DNA from: Kurthia huakuii LAM0618
Lineage (GTDB): Bacteria; Bacillota; Bacilli; Bacillales_A; Planococcaceae
Direction: 5' to 3'
Assembly (NCBI RefSeq): GCF_000505545.1
Contig: NZ_AYTB01000013.1
Span: 266,694 to 330,693 of the forward strand
DNA: 64,000 nucleotides
Both the position numbers and the translations under genes were made by a program. Shown here piece after piece: positions 26,638 through 35,422 of the stretch. The notes under the pieces were generated by a model. The model worked only from the letters and a program-made list of their open reading frames with translations. It made no database searches and had not been told where the DNA came from. The stretch's first letter is position 1. Every line of letters starts with the position of its first letter.

Positions 26638-28026
26638 ATGAAGCATTTTTTAATTCGTGCAGGCGTTTCACCGCTAGACAATTTTGATGCAGCTTATATG
26701 GCCGCAAATAATTCAATTGGTAGTAACGTCGGAAATTTAGTTTATGCGTATAGCATTTTCCGTACATTAATGAAAGAGGACGTCAAAATTACACCGGATT
26801 ACTATAAAATTAATCCGAATCAAGCGGCGTTTATTAACGAACATTATGACGGTTATATTATTCCGTTAGCTGATGCTTTCCGTGACAAATTTGCGCCTAA
26901 ATTACGCGCTTATACAGATTTGATTAATCGTTTAACGATTCCTGTTTATGTTGTTGGCGTTGGCCTGAGTACAGACTTTGACCCAAAAGCAGGCCAAAGT
27001 TACGCGTTTGACGATGATGTACGCAATTTTGTGAAGGCGGTATTAAATAAATCGGCAATTGTTGGTGTACGTGGACAAATTACGGCGGATTATTTAACGG
27101 GATTAGGCTTTAGAGAAGATATCGATCATATGGTCATCGGCTGTCCATCAATGTATATGAATGGCCGCGAATTAGTCGTGCGCGATACGACGATTACGAA
27201 AGAGTCGATTATTTCGGTTAACAACTCACCAAAATCACCCGACAATGTGCTTGATTTTATCGATCGCAGTATGCGTGAGTTTGACAATCACCACTTTATT
27301 CCACAATGGTTACGTGAGCTACGCATGTCGTATTTAGGTGGCCCGGATTTACCAAATTCCGATAAAAACTATCCGTATTCGGTATCGCATTCTTTATATC
27401 AAGAGGACCGCGTACGCTATTTCTTAGATGTTCCAAGCTGGCATCAGTTTTTAGAGTCAACGGATTTAAGTTTTGGCGCGCGTTTACATGGGAATGTAGC
27501 GGCGATTTTAGCGGGCACGCCAAGTATTATTATTCCAAAAGATGGTCGTATGCGCGAGCTAGCAGAATACCATAATATGAACTTTATTTATGGCCCAGAG
27601 ATTACCGATGAAACGTCGATTTGGGATGTTATTGAACAGAGTGATTTCCAATCGGTAGCACGTCAAGCACCGGCTAATTTCGACCGTTATATTCATTTCT
27701 TAAATCAAAATAAAATTCCACATATTTATGAGGAGACGAATCATCCGAGCGATATTTATTTTGATAAGCTTGTTGCAGAGATGCCACAACGTGAAGCCAT
27801 TCCATCGTTCTTCACATTATCACAAAATGCGAAAAGCAAGCGCTGGATGAGTTATGTTGAAGAAGAGAAGAAAGCGCAAGAGCGTAAATTTAATGCGCAA
27901 AAACGGCGCCTTGATAAAAAAGTAAAGGCATTGCAATCAAAAGTAGATTTCCAAAAACGCACGCTGGATCGTAAAGCAGTTAAAACAGCGTTAAAAGCGG
28001 CGAACTTATTTACAAAAAAATCATAA
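26638..28026 (+). CDS. Polysaccharide pyruvyl transferase family protein
   Basis: 462 residues. The core (1-350) has the PS_pyruv_trans pattern: NIGS-like N-terminal NSIGSNVGNLVYAYS, VVGVGLS, VGVRGQITADYL, GCPSMYMNGR and the C-terminal FGARLHGNVAAILAGTPSIII. The final 70 residues are lysine-rich and probably coiled coil (EEEKKAQERKFNAQKRRLDKK). Such enzymes add pyruvate ketals to cell-wall or exported polysaccharides using PEP. Monocistronic, with a sigma-B-type promoter and its own terminator. Acceptor unknown. Confidence 0.82.
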   Translation: MKHFLIRAGVSPLDNFDAAYMAANNSIGSNVGNLVYAYSIFRTLMKEDVKITPDYYKINPNQAAFINEHYDGYIIPLADAFRDKFAPKLRAYTDLINRLTIPVYVVGVGLSTDFDPKAGQSYAFDDDVRNFVKAVLNKSAIVGVRGQITADYLTGLGFREDIDHMVIGCPSMYMNGRELVVRDTTITKESIISVNNSPKSPDNVLDFIDRSMREFDNHHFIPQWLRELRMSYLGGPDLPNSDKNYPYSVSHSLYQEDRVRYFLDVPSWHQFLESTDLSFGARLHGNVAAILAGTPSIIIPKDGRMRELAEYHNMNFIYGPEITDETSIWDVIEQSDFQSVARQAPANFDRYIHFLNQNKIPHIYEETNHPSDIYFDKLVAEMPQREAIPSFFTLSQNAKSKRWMSYVEEEKKAQERKFNAQKRRLDKKVKALQSKVDFQKRTLDRKAVKTALKAANLFTKKS

Positions 28027-28037
28027 TCTTCATAATG

Positions 28038-28073
28038 AAAACGGCGGATGACGTAAATTCCGCCGTTTTTTTT
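28038..28073 (+). terminator. Terminator after pyruvyl transferase
   Basis: AAAACGGCGGA / TCCGCCGTTTT stem followed by eight T. Confidence 0.88.
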
Positions 28074-28180
28074 ATCGTTATTTATAAAAAAATGACATGA
28101 ACAGCATTAAAAAAATACATATCAGTTTACAATGTTGTTATTTTATTAATAAAATAATGTATAGAAAGGGGAAATGTGGA

Positions 28181-29449
28181 ATGAGAGATAAAAAAATGAA
28201 TTTAGCGGTGCAAATTTTAATTGCGCTTGTACTTGGAGCAATTGTCGGTATTATTTTAAATATTACGTCACCATCGTTATTTGAAAAGTTAGACGGCTTA
28301 TTGTTTTCACCACTTGGAACGATTTTCTTAAATCTTATTAAAATGCTTATTGTGCCATTAGTATTTTTCTCGATTGCAGTTGGCGTCGCAAACATTGGCG
28401 ATCCGAAAAAATTGGGGCGTATTGGCGCAAAAACGATGATTTTCTTTTTAACAACGACAGCGATTGCAATCATTGTAGGGATTTCATTAGCGCTTGTCTT
28501 TAAGCCAGGCGAGGTGGGGTCATTTAACACCGAAGGCTTATCGTATGAAGCGACTGAAGCACCACCTGCATCGGAAACGCTGTTAGGTATTATTCCAGCG
28601 AATCCGATTGAGGCGATGGCGTCAGGGTCGATGCTACAAATTATTTTCTTTGCTTTATTTATCGGTCTTGGCTTGAGCTTTCTCGGTGAAAAAACAGCGA
28701 CTGTACAACGCTTCTTTGAGCAAGCGAATGAACTGATGATGTTTTTAGTAACACTAGTGATGAAAGTAGCACCATTCGGTACATTTGGTTTAATCGCATC
28801 AGCGGTTGGTTCACAAGGCTTTAGTGCGTTAAAGGCGATGTTACTTTATATGGTTGTCGTCTTGCTTGCTTTAGCAGTACATTTCTTTATCGTGTATGGC
28901 GGCGCGCTTAAATTTATGGCGAAACAAAATCCACTCAAAGTATGGAAAACTTATATTCCAGCATTAACGGTCGCATTTAGTACATCAAGTAGTAGTGCCA
29001 CGCTACCAGTTGGCATGAATATTGCACAAAAGCAACTTGGCGTGCCAAAATCGATTAGTAGCTTCGTTCAGCCACTTGGCGCCACGATTAATATGGATGG
29101 GACGGCGATTATGCAAGGGGTTGCGACGATTTTTATCGCGCAAGTATTTGGCATTGATTTAACGATTCCACAAATGGCAATGGTCGTTTTAACGGCTGTA
29201 CTCGCATCGATTGGGACAGCAGCTGTACCTGGTGCCGGTCTGATTATGCTCGCGATGGTATTAGAATCGGTTGGTCTACCAGTCGAAGGGATTGCGCTAA
29301 TTATCGGTGTCGATCGTTTACTTGATATGACACGCACGATGGCCAATTCAATGGGAGATTTAACATGTGCTTTATATGTCGCGGAAAGCGAAAAAAATAA
29401 AGGGGTTACATTTAACGAAAAAGATGTGGCAGATTCTGCATCACAATAA
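28181..29449 (+). CDS. Dicarboxylate/amino acid:cation symporter (SLC1)
   Basis: 422 residues; ATG 28181 follows GAAAGGGG by about 9 nt. SSSSATLP (serine-rich hairpin loop 1), NMDGTAIMQGVATIFIAQ (TM7), PGAGLIML (HP2) and GVDRLLDMTRTMANSMGD (TM8) are all conserved as in GltP/GltT/DctP. Imports glutamate, aspartate or C4-dicarboxylates with sodium or protons. Substrate undecided. Confidence 0.9.
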   Translation: MRDKKMNLAVQILIALVLGAIVGIILNITSPSLFEKLDGLLFSPLGTIFLNLIKMLIVPLVFFSIAVGVANIGDPKKLGRIGAKTMIFFLTTTAIAIIVGISLALVFKPGEVGSFNTEGLSYEATEAPPASETLLGIIPANPIEAMASGSMLQIIFFALFIGLGLSFLGEKTATVQRFFEQANELMMFLVTLVMKVAPFGTFGLIASAVGSQGFSALKAMLLYMVVVLLALAVHFFIVYGGALKFMAKQNPLKVWKTYIPALTVAFSTSSSSATLPVGMNIAQKQLGVPKSISSFVQPLGATINMDGTAIMQGVATIFIAQVFGIDLTIPQMAMVVLTAVLASIGTAAVPGAGLIMLAMVLESVGLPVEGIALIIGVDRLLDMTRTMANSMGDLTCALYVAESEKNKGVTFNEKDVADSASQ

Positions 29450-29458
29450 CACAACGGG

Positions 29459-29488
29459 GATGGCGTCTTCATGACGTCATCTTTTTTT
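29459..29488 (+). terminator. Terminator after SLC1 symporter
   Basis: GATGGCGTC / GACGTCATC stem, 5-nt loop, T7. Confidence 0.82.
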
Positions 29489-29549
29489 AGTTAATGACGC
29501 GTTTTTTCGGGTATACTAAAAGGGATAATAGAGACGATGAGGTGGCAAT

Positions 29550-30248
29550 ATGGCAGTGGATTTAACGGGAAAAACGATTTTAATTACGAGTGGTGGCACG
29601 CTCGAAAAATGGGATAAAGTACGTGGTCATACGAATATGGCCACAGGAACGATGGGTACATATTTAGCAGAAGAAGCACAAAAGCTTGGTGCAACGATTA
29701 TTTATTTGAATGGGTATTTCGCAAAAAAACCGAGCAATACCGATAATTTATCGTTGATTACATTTGAAGGTATCGAAGATTTACGCGACAAAATTAAGCA
29801 TATTGTGACGACGCAAGCTATAGATGCTGTGATTATGGCGGCAGCTGGGAGCGACTGGCTTGTTGATGAAATTTTAGACCAACAAGGGAACCCCATCGCG
29901 GAAGCGGGGAAATTATCGAGCGATGAACCACCAATCATTAAATTTAAAAAAGCACCTAAAATTTTGCCACAAATTAAAACGTGGAATCATGATTTAACGC
30001 TCGTTGGCTTTAAATTAGAAGATGCGACAAATGACGAGCTTGTTGCGCGGGCGACAAAGCGCATGGCGACGTCAAAAGCATCGTTTATGGTGGCCAATCA
30101 ATCAAGTTCATTGTATACGCCTGATGTGGATCATTATATTATTGATGAAGCGGGAAACTATACGATTTTTGCAGGTAAGCGTGCCGCGGCACAAGGGTTA
30201 ATGGCAACGCTAGCGGCACATTTAAACGAGGCTGGGACAGACGTGTAA
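29550..30248 (+). CDS. coaB: Stand-alone phosphopantothenate-cysteine ligase
   Basis: 232 residues matching the single-domain CoaB of streptococci and enterococci: TILITSGGTLEKWDKVRGHTNMAT at the N terminus (quoted in parts: ILITSGGT, VRGHTN), a GTMGTYLAEEA Rossmann helix, AAAGSDW, and IKFKKAPKILPQIKTWN with LVGFKLE. It would join cysteine to phosphopantothenate in CoA synthesis. Most Bacillales carry a fused CoaBC, so this may be a second or alternative copy. GAGGTGG ribosome site. A candidate promoter with GGGTATACT lies at 29510-29518. Confidence 0.8.
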   Translation: MAVDLTGKTILITSGGTLEKWDKVRGHTNMATGTMGTYLAEEAQKLGATIIYLNGYFAKKPSNTDNLSLITFEGIEDLRDKIKHIVTTQAIDAVIMAAAGSDWLVDEILDQQGNPIAEAGKLSSDEPPIIKFKKAPKILPQIKTWNHDLTLVGFKLEDATNDELVARATKRMATSKASFMVANQSSSLYTPDVDHYIIDEAGNYTIFAGKRAAAQGLMATLAAHLNEAGTDV

Positions 30249-30360
30249 CAACATCCTCTCAGATGAGCATAAGAAAAACCGGAATCGCGCGGTGGCGCGG
30301 TTCCGGTTTTTTGTGGCGAACGCTAAAAAAGAAAAATGAAATGTTTTGTCAAAGCCTCTA
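30249..30360. repeat. Palindromic repeat copy C, inverted
   Basis: Reverse-complement copy of the 22.2-kb element with both the inner CCGGAA hairpin and the AGCGTTCGCCAC and ATGCTCATCTGAGAGG arms intact. The outer stem is imperfect (GAGGCTTTGACA on one side, CAACATCCTCTC on the other). It abuts the coaB stop on one side and contains the stop codon of the phnX remnant on the other. Confidence 0.85.
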
Positions 30361-30475
30361 TTGAATGACTAATTGCTCTAATAAATCGATGACGCGTGGT
30401 AAATCTGCTAACGTTTCGATTGTCGCATCTGCACCAAGCGCTTCAAATTTTTGTTTTGTCGCTTCGATTGCGGTT
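30358..30475 (-). pseudogene. phnX: phnX 3' remnant (phosphonoacetaldehyde hydrolase)
   Basis: Minus-strand frame, start lost, reading TAIEATKQKFEALGADAT then IETLADLPRVIDLLEQLVIQ and stop. This matches the C terminus of HAD-type phosphonoacetaldehyde hydrolase (family pattern GAHFTIETMQEL...). Only about 38 codons remain. It is joined out of frame to an ABC ATPase fragment, so an internal deletion removed everything between. Confidence 0.65.
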
Positions 30476-30806
30476 GAATATCTTCTTTCTTTACATGCTT
30501 CTGCTTATTTTTTAAGCCGTAGACAATATTGTCATAGGCTGTTAAATGCGGAAACAGCGCAAAATCTTGAAAGACGATATTAAAGCCGCGATCTTTCATC
30601 GAGACGTGCGAAATATTTTGCTGCTCATGCGAAATCGTACCGCCACTCAGCTGTTCTAATCCTAAAATGACATTGAGTAGCGTTGTTTTTCCACAACCAC
30701 TTGGCCCAAGTAATGACAAGATTTCTCCGCGCTCAATTTGAAACGAAATATCTTGCAATACTTGTTTCGGGCCAAAATTTTTACAAACATCGTTTAGCGC
30801 TAACAT
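30476..30806 (-). pseudogene. ABC ATPase 5' remnant, likely phosphonate importer
   Basis: Starts normally at 30806 (MLALNDVCKNFGPKQVLQDI), keeps Walker A GPSGCGKTTLL and the Q loop FQDFALFPHLTAYDN, and runs to about residue 110 (KHVKKEDI). It then stops resembling an ABC protein; signature, Walker B and C-terminal domain are absent. Relation to PhnT/FbpC-type 2-aminoethylphosphonate or iron importers fits the adjoining phnX remnant. Confidence 0.75.
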
Positions 30807-30850
30807 ACAATCACCTCTGTTTTGTTGATAGCTTTAGTATAGGGGCTTTT

Positions 30851-30880
30851 TGTAAATGGCACATACGATTTGTGTAAATG
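30851..30880. promoter_or_regulatory. Direct repeats, probable DeoR operator
   Basis: TGTAAATG at 30851-30858 and 30873-30880, 22 bp apart (two helical turns), between the divergent ABC remnant and the DeoR-family gene. A TTGACT / TAGTAT promoter for the regulator lies at about 30902-30930. Operator role is inferred. Confidence 0.45.
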
Positions 30881-30954
30881 TTGGGTAAATTATGAGTATA
30901 AGTTGACTATATGTTGAGGCTCTTTAGTATAGTAGATACAAGGAGGTCGTAGAA

Positions 30955-31716
30955 ATGTATCCAAAAGAACGACAAAAACAAATCATTCAATTGTTAACAG
31001 AACAGGATATGATGAAGTTAACCGATTTAAGTACGCACCTTGAGGTATCAATGGAAACGGTACGCCGCGACATTCAAGCATTAGTTGTCCAGCAAAAAAT
31101 TGAAAAGTTTTACGGTGGCATTAAGCTTGTGCCAACACCTGAGCAAGAATCATTGATCGCTGCACGCATGCATGAGCATATTGATGAAAAAGAAAAAATT
31201 GCACGCGTTGCCGTTCATTATATAGAAGATGGTGATACGATTTTTCTTGATAGTGGCTCGACAACGTATCCTCTAGCAAAATATATAAAGGAACGTCAAA
31301 AACTAACCGTCGTGACAAACTCTTTACCAATTGTTAATGAATTGATTGATAGTGAGGTCGATGTGTTGTTAATTGGTGGGAAGTTGCGGCATTCTGAAAA
31401 ATCAATTACTGCTTATGACATGCTCTTTCGGTTTGACTATTTAAACATTCAAAAAGCATTCATTTGTACGAGTGGTTTATCGCTTGAAAATGGTTTATCT
31501 GATTATGATATTGATGAAATTCGTACGAGACGTCAAATTATGGACAATAGTAAACAAACGTATGTATTGTGCGATCACTCAAAATTTGGGCATGATGTGA
31601 CGATTAAAACGTGTAATTTAGCACAAGTCGACGGCATTATTACCGATGATGGGCTAGATAATACGATTAGACAGCAGTTTAATGAAGCGGGTCATAGGCT
31701 CATCATCGCTGATTAA
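30955..31716 (+). CDS. DeoR-family transcriptional repressor
   Basis: 253 residues: N-terminal DeoR wHTH (KERQKQIIQLLTEQDMMKLTDLS.., with VSMETVRRDI) and a DeoRC sugar-phosphate-sensor domain with DSGSTT and VVTNSLPI. AGGAGG ribosome site. It is divergent from the collapsed phosphonate locus, so it probably was its regulator and may now be an orphan. Family effectors are phosphorylated metabolites. Confidence 0.86.
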   Translation: MYPKERQKQIIQLLTEQDMMKLTDLSTHLEVSMETVRRDIQALVVQQKIEKFYGGIKLVPTPEQESLIAARMHEHIDEKEKIARVAVHYIEDGDTIFLDSGSTTYPLAKYIKERQKLTVVTNSLPIVNELIDSEVDVLLIGGKLRHSEKSITAYDMLFRFDYLNIQKAFICTSGLSLENGLSDYDIDEIRTRRQIMDNSKQTYVLCDHSKFGHDVTIKTCNLAQVDGIITDDGLDNTIRQQFNEAGHRLIIAD

Positions 31717-31771
31717 TGACATACATCGCGTAGAGTGTTTTTTTGTTATACTACTGTTAGAGGTGAACAAC

Positions 31772-33160
31772 GTGAGAAAATGGGCATGGCTAATGGCAAG
31801 CATCGTATTGTTAAGTGCTTGTCAACAGGAAAATGAGGCGCCAAAAGCACCACCAATAGCTGAAACACCACAACAACAGGACGTAAAGTTATCTGCGAAA
31901 GAAAAACAGCTACTAGCAGCAAAAATCGATACGCGCTTAGCTGGGCGCCCACTCGTACGCAATAATGAGGAGCAGTCCGGCGTGATGTATGTAGAGCTAG
32001 TGAATTTAAATGACTCTGAGCAGCAAGAACTGTATTTTTTAACGAAGACGCCAACAGGCTATTTTGAAGAAGTTTGGGGCATTGTTGGTGGGCAAGTGCA
32101 ACAATTATATAGTGAAGTGCTCGAAGGAGAGACAACACAGCGCTCACTTGTCACGCATAATGAGCATACGTTTTTAGGCTCAACGATTGCATATGAGCAA
32201 GATGGCATGAAACAGTTGACAAGCACGTATCAACATGTCGATGGCGGAAAGTTACAATTAGATGCTGGCATGCACATTGAACTACCATTTGGCTCGAATG
32301 AACCGACAGCTGCCAGTAAAAATTTAGTGACCGACGAACCAGCAACGCTTGCGCAATATGAAGCGCTCGTCAAATCATATAAAGTGACGAAAACGATACT
32401 GAAAAATGAACAGGGCATTGTGTCAAGCGGTGTACCATTTAATGAAGCCAATGCGACGCTTGATGAGAGCTACGAAAAATTGACCGGTAACACGTATCAA
32501 GTAAAGCGTGATATTGCGACGATTTCACTAGAAGAACAGCAGGAGCTCATGACATATTTAGCGGCATTATCGCTGTTTCATGAGGACCGTACCATCGCGT
32601 CGTTAAGTGACCAACAGCTGTCGGAATATGCAGCGCGTGATATTGTAAGTGGCGCCTTGCGTTTTTTTGATGTACATTTCACCGATGTGGCAGAGTCAGT
32701 AAAAACGCTAGAAGGTTATACATATATTGGCTACAACCGAGCAGAGCTAGATGCCGTAATGAAAAAGTTATTTGGGCGCAGCGTGGCATGGCAAGATGTG
32801 TCATTCAAAGAGTCAAAGCTACCACAAGATTTGATCGTGTCGGACGACTATATTTATTTGCCGAAACTAAAAAAGCTGCCGCCAGCGACCTTGCCAATTA
32901 TTCAACATTTAATTCCGCTTTCAGCACATGAATTTTATGTCGAGCTCGATTTTTATGAGCTTGCTAACAATCCGCTCGGTTATACGGAAGATACTTTTTT
33001 AGTACCAGAGCGTGTATGGTCGGATGATATGCGCCAAGCAGTAAAAGCAAGCGAGCCGAAAACAGGCTATGCAATTGTTAAAAAACAACAATCTATTCAA
33101 ATTGAAAAAATTGTTTTCGGAAAAACAGTTAAGTATGAAGATATAATAAAAACTCGCTAA
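31772..33160 (+). CDS. Unknown lipoprotein
   Basis: About 462 residues. GTG 31772 follows AGAGGTGA; the upstream extension overlaps the DeoR gene and is rejected. Lipobox LLSAC after a short signal peptide (MRKWAWLMASIVLLSAC when GTG is read as Met), then a proline/glutamine linker. The rest is soluble, with no domain I recognise. Ends before a bidirectional terminator. Confidence 0.75.
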   Translation: MRKWAWLMASIVLLSACQQENEAPKAPPIAETPQQQDVKLSAKEKQLLAAKIDTRLAGRPLVRNNEEQSGVMYVELVNLNDSEQQELYFLTKTPTGYFEEVWGIVGGQVQQLYSEVLEGETTQRSLVTHNEHTFLGSTIAYEQDGMKQLTSTYQHVDGGKLQLDAGMHIELPFGSNEPTAASKNLVTDEPATLAQYEALVKSYKVTKTILKNEQGIVSSGVPFNEANATLDESYEKLTGNTYQVKRDIATISLEEQQELMTYLAALSLFHEDRTIASLSDQQLSEYAARDIVSGALRFFDVHFTDVAESVKTLEGYTYIGYNRAELDAVMKKLFGRSVAWQDVSFKESKLPQDLIVSDDYIYLPKLKKLPPATLPIIQHLIPLSAHEFYVELDFYELANNPLGYTEDTFLVPERVWSDDMRQAVKASEPKTGYAIVKKQQSIQIEKIVFGKTVKYEDIIKTR

Positions 33161-33170
33161 TCTATATAAT

Positions 33171-33202
33171 AAAAAAACATCGCTCAAAAGCGATGTTTTT
33201 TT
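33171..33202. terminator. Bidirectional terminator
   Basis: AAAAAACATCGCT / AGCGATGTTTTTT with a 4-nt loop between convergent genes; its T run touches the stop codon of the minus-strand gene. Confidence 0.85.
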
Positions 33203-34616
33203 ATTTCACAGAAGCCATTAACAATTTTTCAATTTGTAACAAATCATTCGCCGGCATTTGTGAACGGATAAAAACAGTTGGCTTATTACTAGGTTGTTGC
33301 ATAATCGTACAAATAATATTAACATCCGCTTCCTCGGGCGTATCGACATAATGCAATATAAAGCGCCCAGCAAAATGACTTTGCAAAAAGTGCTTCGCAT
33401 AATCTTGATACAATAGTGTAAAATCGCAATAATAAAAAACGCGGACAGTCGGAATAAAAGAATCAAGTGCGATGAGCTTCGAACACATCGTCAAATGAAT
33501 CGCACGAAAATGGTCCGAATTTGTCAAAGTCATCGCAGTGGCATAATGGTCCCATAAGCAATCGAATTTTTCCATATAAAGCGGGAAGCGTTCCTTTAAG
33601 CGCTCAAAATCAATTGATTGGAATGTAGCAACTAACCAAAAATCAATATAAAAGAGCGTACTCGCGATATAGTTTTTCGTCAGCATCATTTGAACCCATT
33701 GCTGCTCATAGACTGCAAGTGGACGGAAGTGTTGTTCAAACTGAGCAAACCATATAGAGCTACAACTAACTTCTTCTGTGAGGTGCTGTTGAACGGGCGT
33801 ATAATCTACTACAGATGTTAAATTGACGATGTCAAATGCATCATAAGTTAGCAGTAACAGCCGCCAATCAACGTCGGTCCAATGAGTTAAAAAATTAGGA
33901 CGTGGTGGCAACAGAACAGCATGAAACAATTCGTGCTCTTGTTGTGTAAGCTCGCTATGCTGACATAAACGCCTTTCTGTTAAAAGAACATATAAAGCGA
34001 CAGTATGCAACAGATTCGTCGTATATGAAATGTTTAAATAATCGAAAATTTGTTTAGTGCGTTGGATATAATCAGCCGCATTCGTGAGCACAGGAATACG
34101 TGATATAGAGCGATGCGCAGTAAATAAAAAAATAGCGCCTAACATACGAATTTTATGTTCAGGTCCTGTGACGGAGAGGGTCGAGGTGCAAGAAAATTGT
34201 ACATCATAAACGGTCGTATAATGATTAATCTCTTTGACTTTACGGCGCAATTTCGATTCACTAATATGTACAGATTCGCAGAAATCATATGTATTAACCG
34301 AGTCGTTGAGAAATGTTTGTATAAAAATATCGTATGCGAGCTCTTTTGAATAAATAAAATCAACATAATCTTGTGTATGAATACTATGCCGTAAAAAGCG
34401 AATGCCATGATGTTTATGAATAATAAACTCCGCTTCCTCCGCTTGATAAATTGTTTCTATTTCTTCTTTTAATTCGCGGCACATTTTTTTAATCGTTTCA
34501 ACACTTGTATAGGTCAGTTTACTTGCTAAATATTGGCTCGACACATAATCATCCTGTTTATCGAGTAATTCAATAATGTCTTTTTTCAGCCATGTAGCTT
34601 TTGAAATACCGAACAT
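33201..34616 (-). CDS. Mga/AtxA-like transcriptional regulator
   Basis: 471 residues. ATG 34616 is chosen because AAGAAGG lies 7 nt before it; the six-codon extension has none. N-terminal tandem winged helices (about 10-70 and 80-140; KKMCRELKEEIETIY and ESKLRRKVKEI recognition regions), then a long helical region resembling the PRD-like and EIIB-like part of Mga/AtxA regulators. It lies divergent to the GW-like gene with about 136 bp between the starts, so that gene is a candidate target. Effector unknown. Confidence 0.7.
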   Translation of the reverse strand: MFGISKATWLKKDIIELLDKQDDYVSSQYLASKLTYTSVETIKKMCRELKEEIETIYQAEEAEFIIHKHHGIRFLRHSIHTQDYVDFIYSKELAYDIFIQTFLNDSVNTYDFCESVHISESKLRRKVKEINHYTTVYDVQFSCTSTLSVTGPEHKIRMLGAIFLFTAHRSISRIPVLTNAADYIQRTKQIFDYLNISYTTNLLHTVALYVLLTERRLCQHSELTQQEHELFHAVLLPPRPNFLTHWTDVDWRLLLLTYDAFDIVNLTSVVDYTPVQQHLTEEVSCSSIWFAQFEQHFRPLAVYEQQWVQMMLTKNYIASTLFYIDFWLVATFQSIDFERLKERFPLYMEKFDCLWDHYATAMTLTNSDHFRAIHLTMCSKLIALDSFIPTVRVFYYCDFTLLYQDYAKHFLQSHFAGRFILHYVDTPEEADVNIICTIMQQPSNKPTVFIRSQMPANDLLQIEKLLMASVK

Positions 34617-34752
34617 CTGAATGCCTTCTTTCATATTTTTATTTACTCAGACATAAAAACTGACTTAGCAAAGCACTCTTATTTTACTATATACTGAACA
34701 ATAACAGAATTAAAGTTTTGAAAATTCAATTAAATAAGGAGGGAAATAGAAT

Positions 34753-35214
34753 ATGATTGCTGTAGCGCAGCCGATGTATGTCGCTAAAATTAAACGAGCC
34801 CATGAACAAGTGTGGAATGATGTGATGTGTGTCAGTAGTTATCAAGCAGCCCCATATATCGGGGAATGTTTTTACGTATATGAAGAACGCTTGCAAAAAG
34901 GACAACGCTATTTTTCACTGCAACGTACGGCGATTAGTGAGCCAATTGGTTGGCTTCATGAAAATAGTGTTATGTTTGCATCATATAAAGAATTGCCGCG
35001 TGATGAACAGATTTATCAATTTTCTGGAACAGGGATGTGCTATACGCATCCGAATGGCGGGCGATTAGATCAGCTCTATCCAGCATTGCACGTTTTTGAA
35101 GGCCAGTTATTTATGCCACTTGAAACGGTGCGTATTGGCAATAATCGTTGGCATCTTGGGAAAATTGGAGATACAAGTGCCTGGGTGCAAGATGTTCATC
35201 TGTTAAAATGTTGA
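34753..35214 (+). CDS. GW/SH3-like repeat protein without signal peptide
   Basis: 153 residues with two repeats ending in IGWLHENSV and SAWVQDVHL, the pattern of GW (SH3-type) cell-wall modules; YVYEERLQKGQRYFSLQ fits the module core. No signal peptide or anchor is visible from this start, which follows AGGAGGG. If the assignment is right, localisation is puzzling. Alternatively a cytoplasmic SH3-like protein. Divergent from the Mga-like regulator. Confidence 0.6.
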   Translation: MIAVAQPMYVAKIKRAHEQVWNDVMCVSSYQAAPYIGECFYVYEERLQKGQRYFSLQRTAISEPIGWLHENSVMFASYKELPRDEQIYQFSGTGMCYTHPNGGRLDQLYPALHVFEGQLFMPLETVRIGNNRWHLGKIGDTSAWVQDVHLLKC

Positions 35215-35296
35215 AAAGCAACTCGATTTTTAGGAGAAATATAAAATTTGAGTCGTGATTTTCTTGGCTAAATGAATGATTTAATGCGCTTGAAAG

Positions 35297-35339
35297 CAAA
35301 AAAATGTAAGGCGATTTTGAAAATCGCCTTACATTTTTT
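35297..35339 (+). terminator. Terminator after GW-like gene
   Basis: AAATGTAAGGCGATTTT / AAAATCGCCTTACATTT perfect long stem with T6. It is followed at 35343-35356 by TTGTCCCAGCCTTT, which resembles one outer arm of the palindromic repeat and may be a relic. Confidence 0.85.
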
Positions 35340-35422
35340 CTTTTGTCCCAGCCTTTTTTGAAGGCACAATCTTTGACTTTAAAAACCGATAAGATTACTT
35401 TTAACTAGAAGGAGTGATGAAC

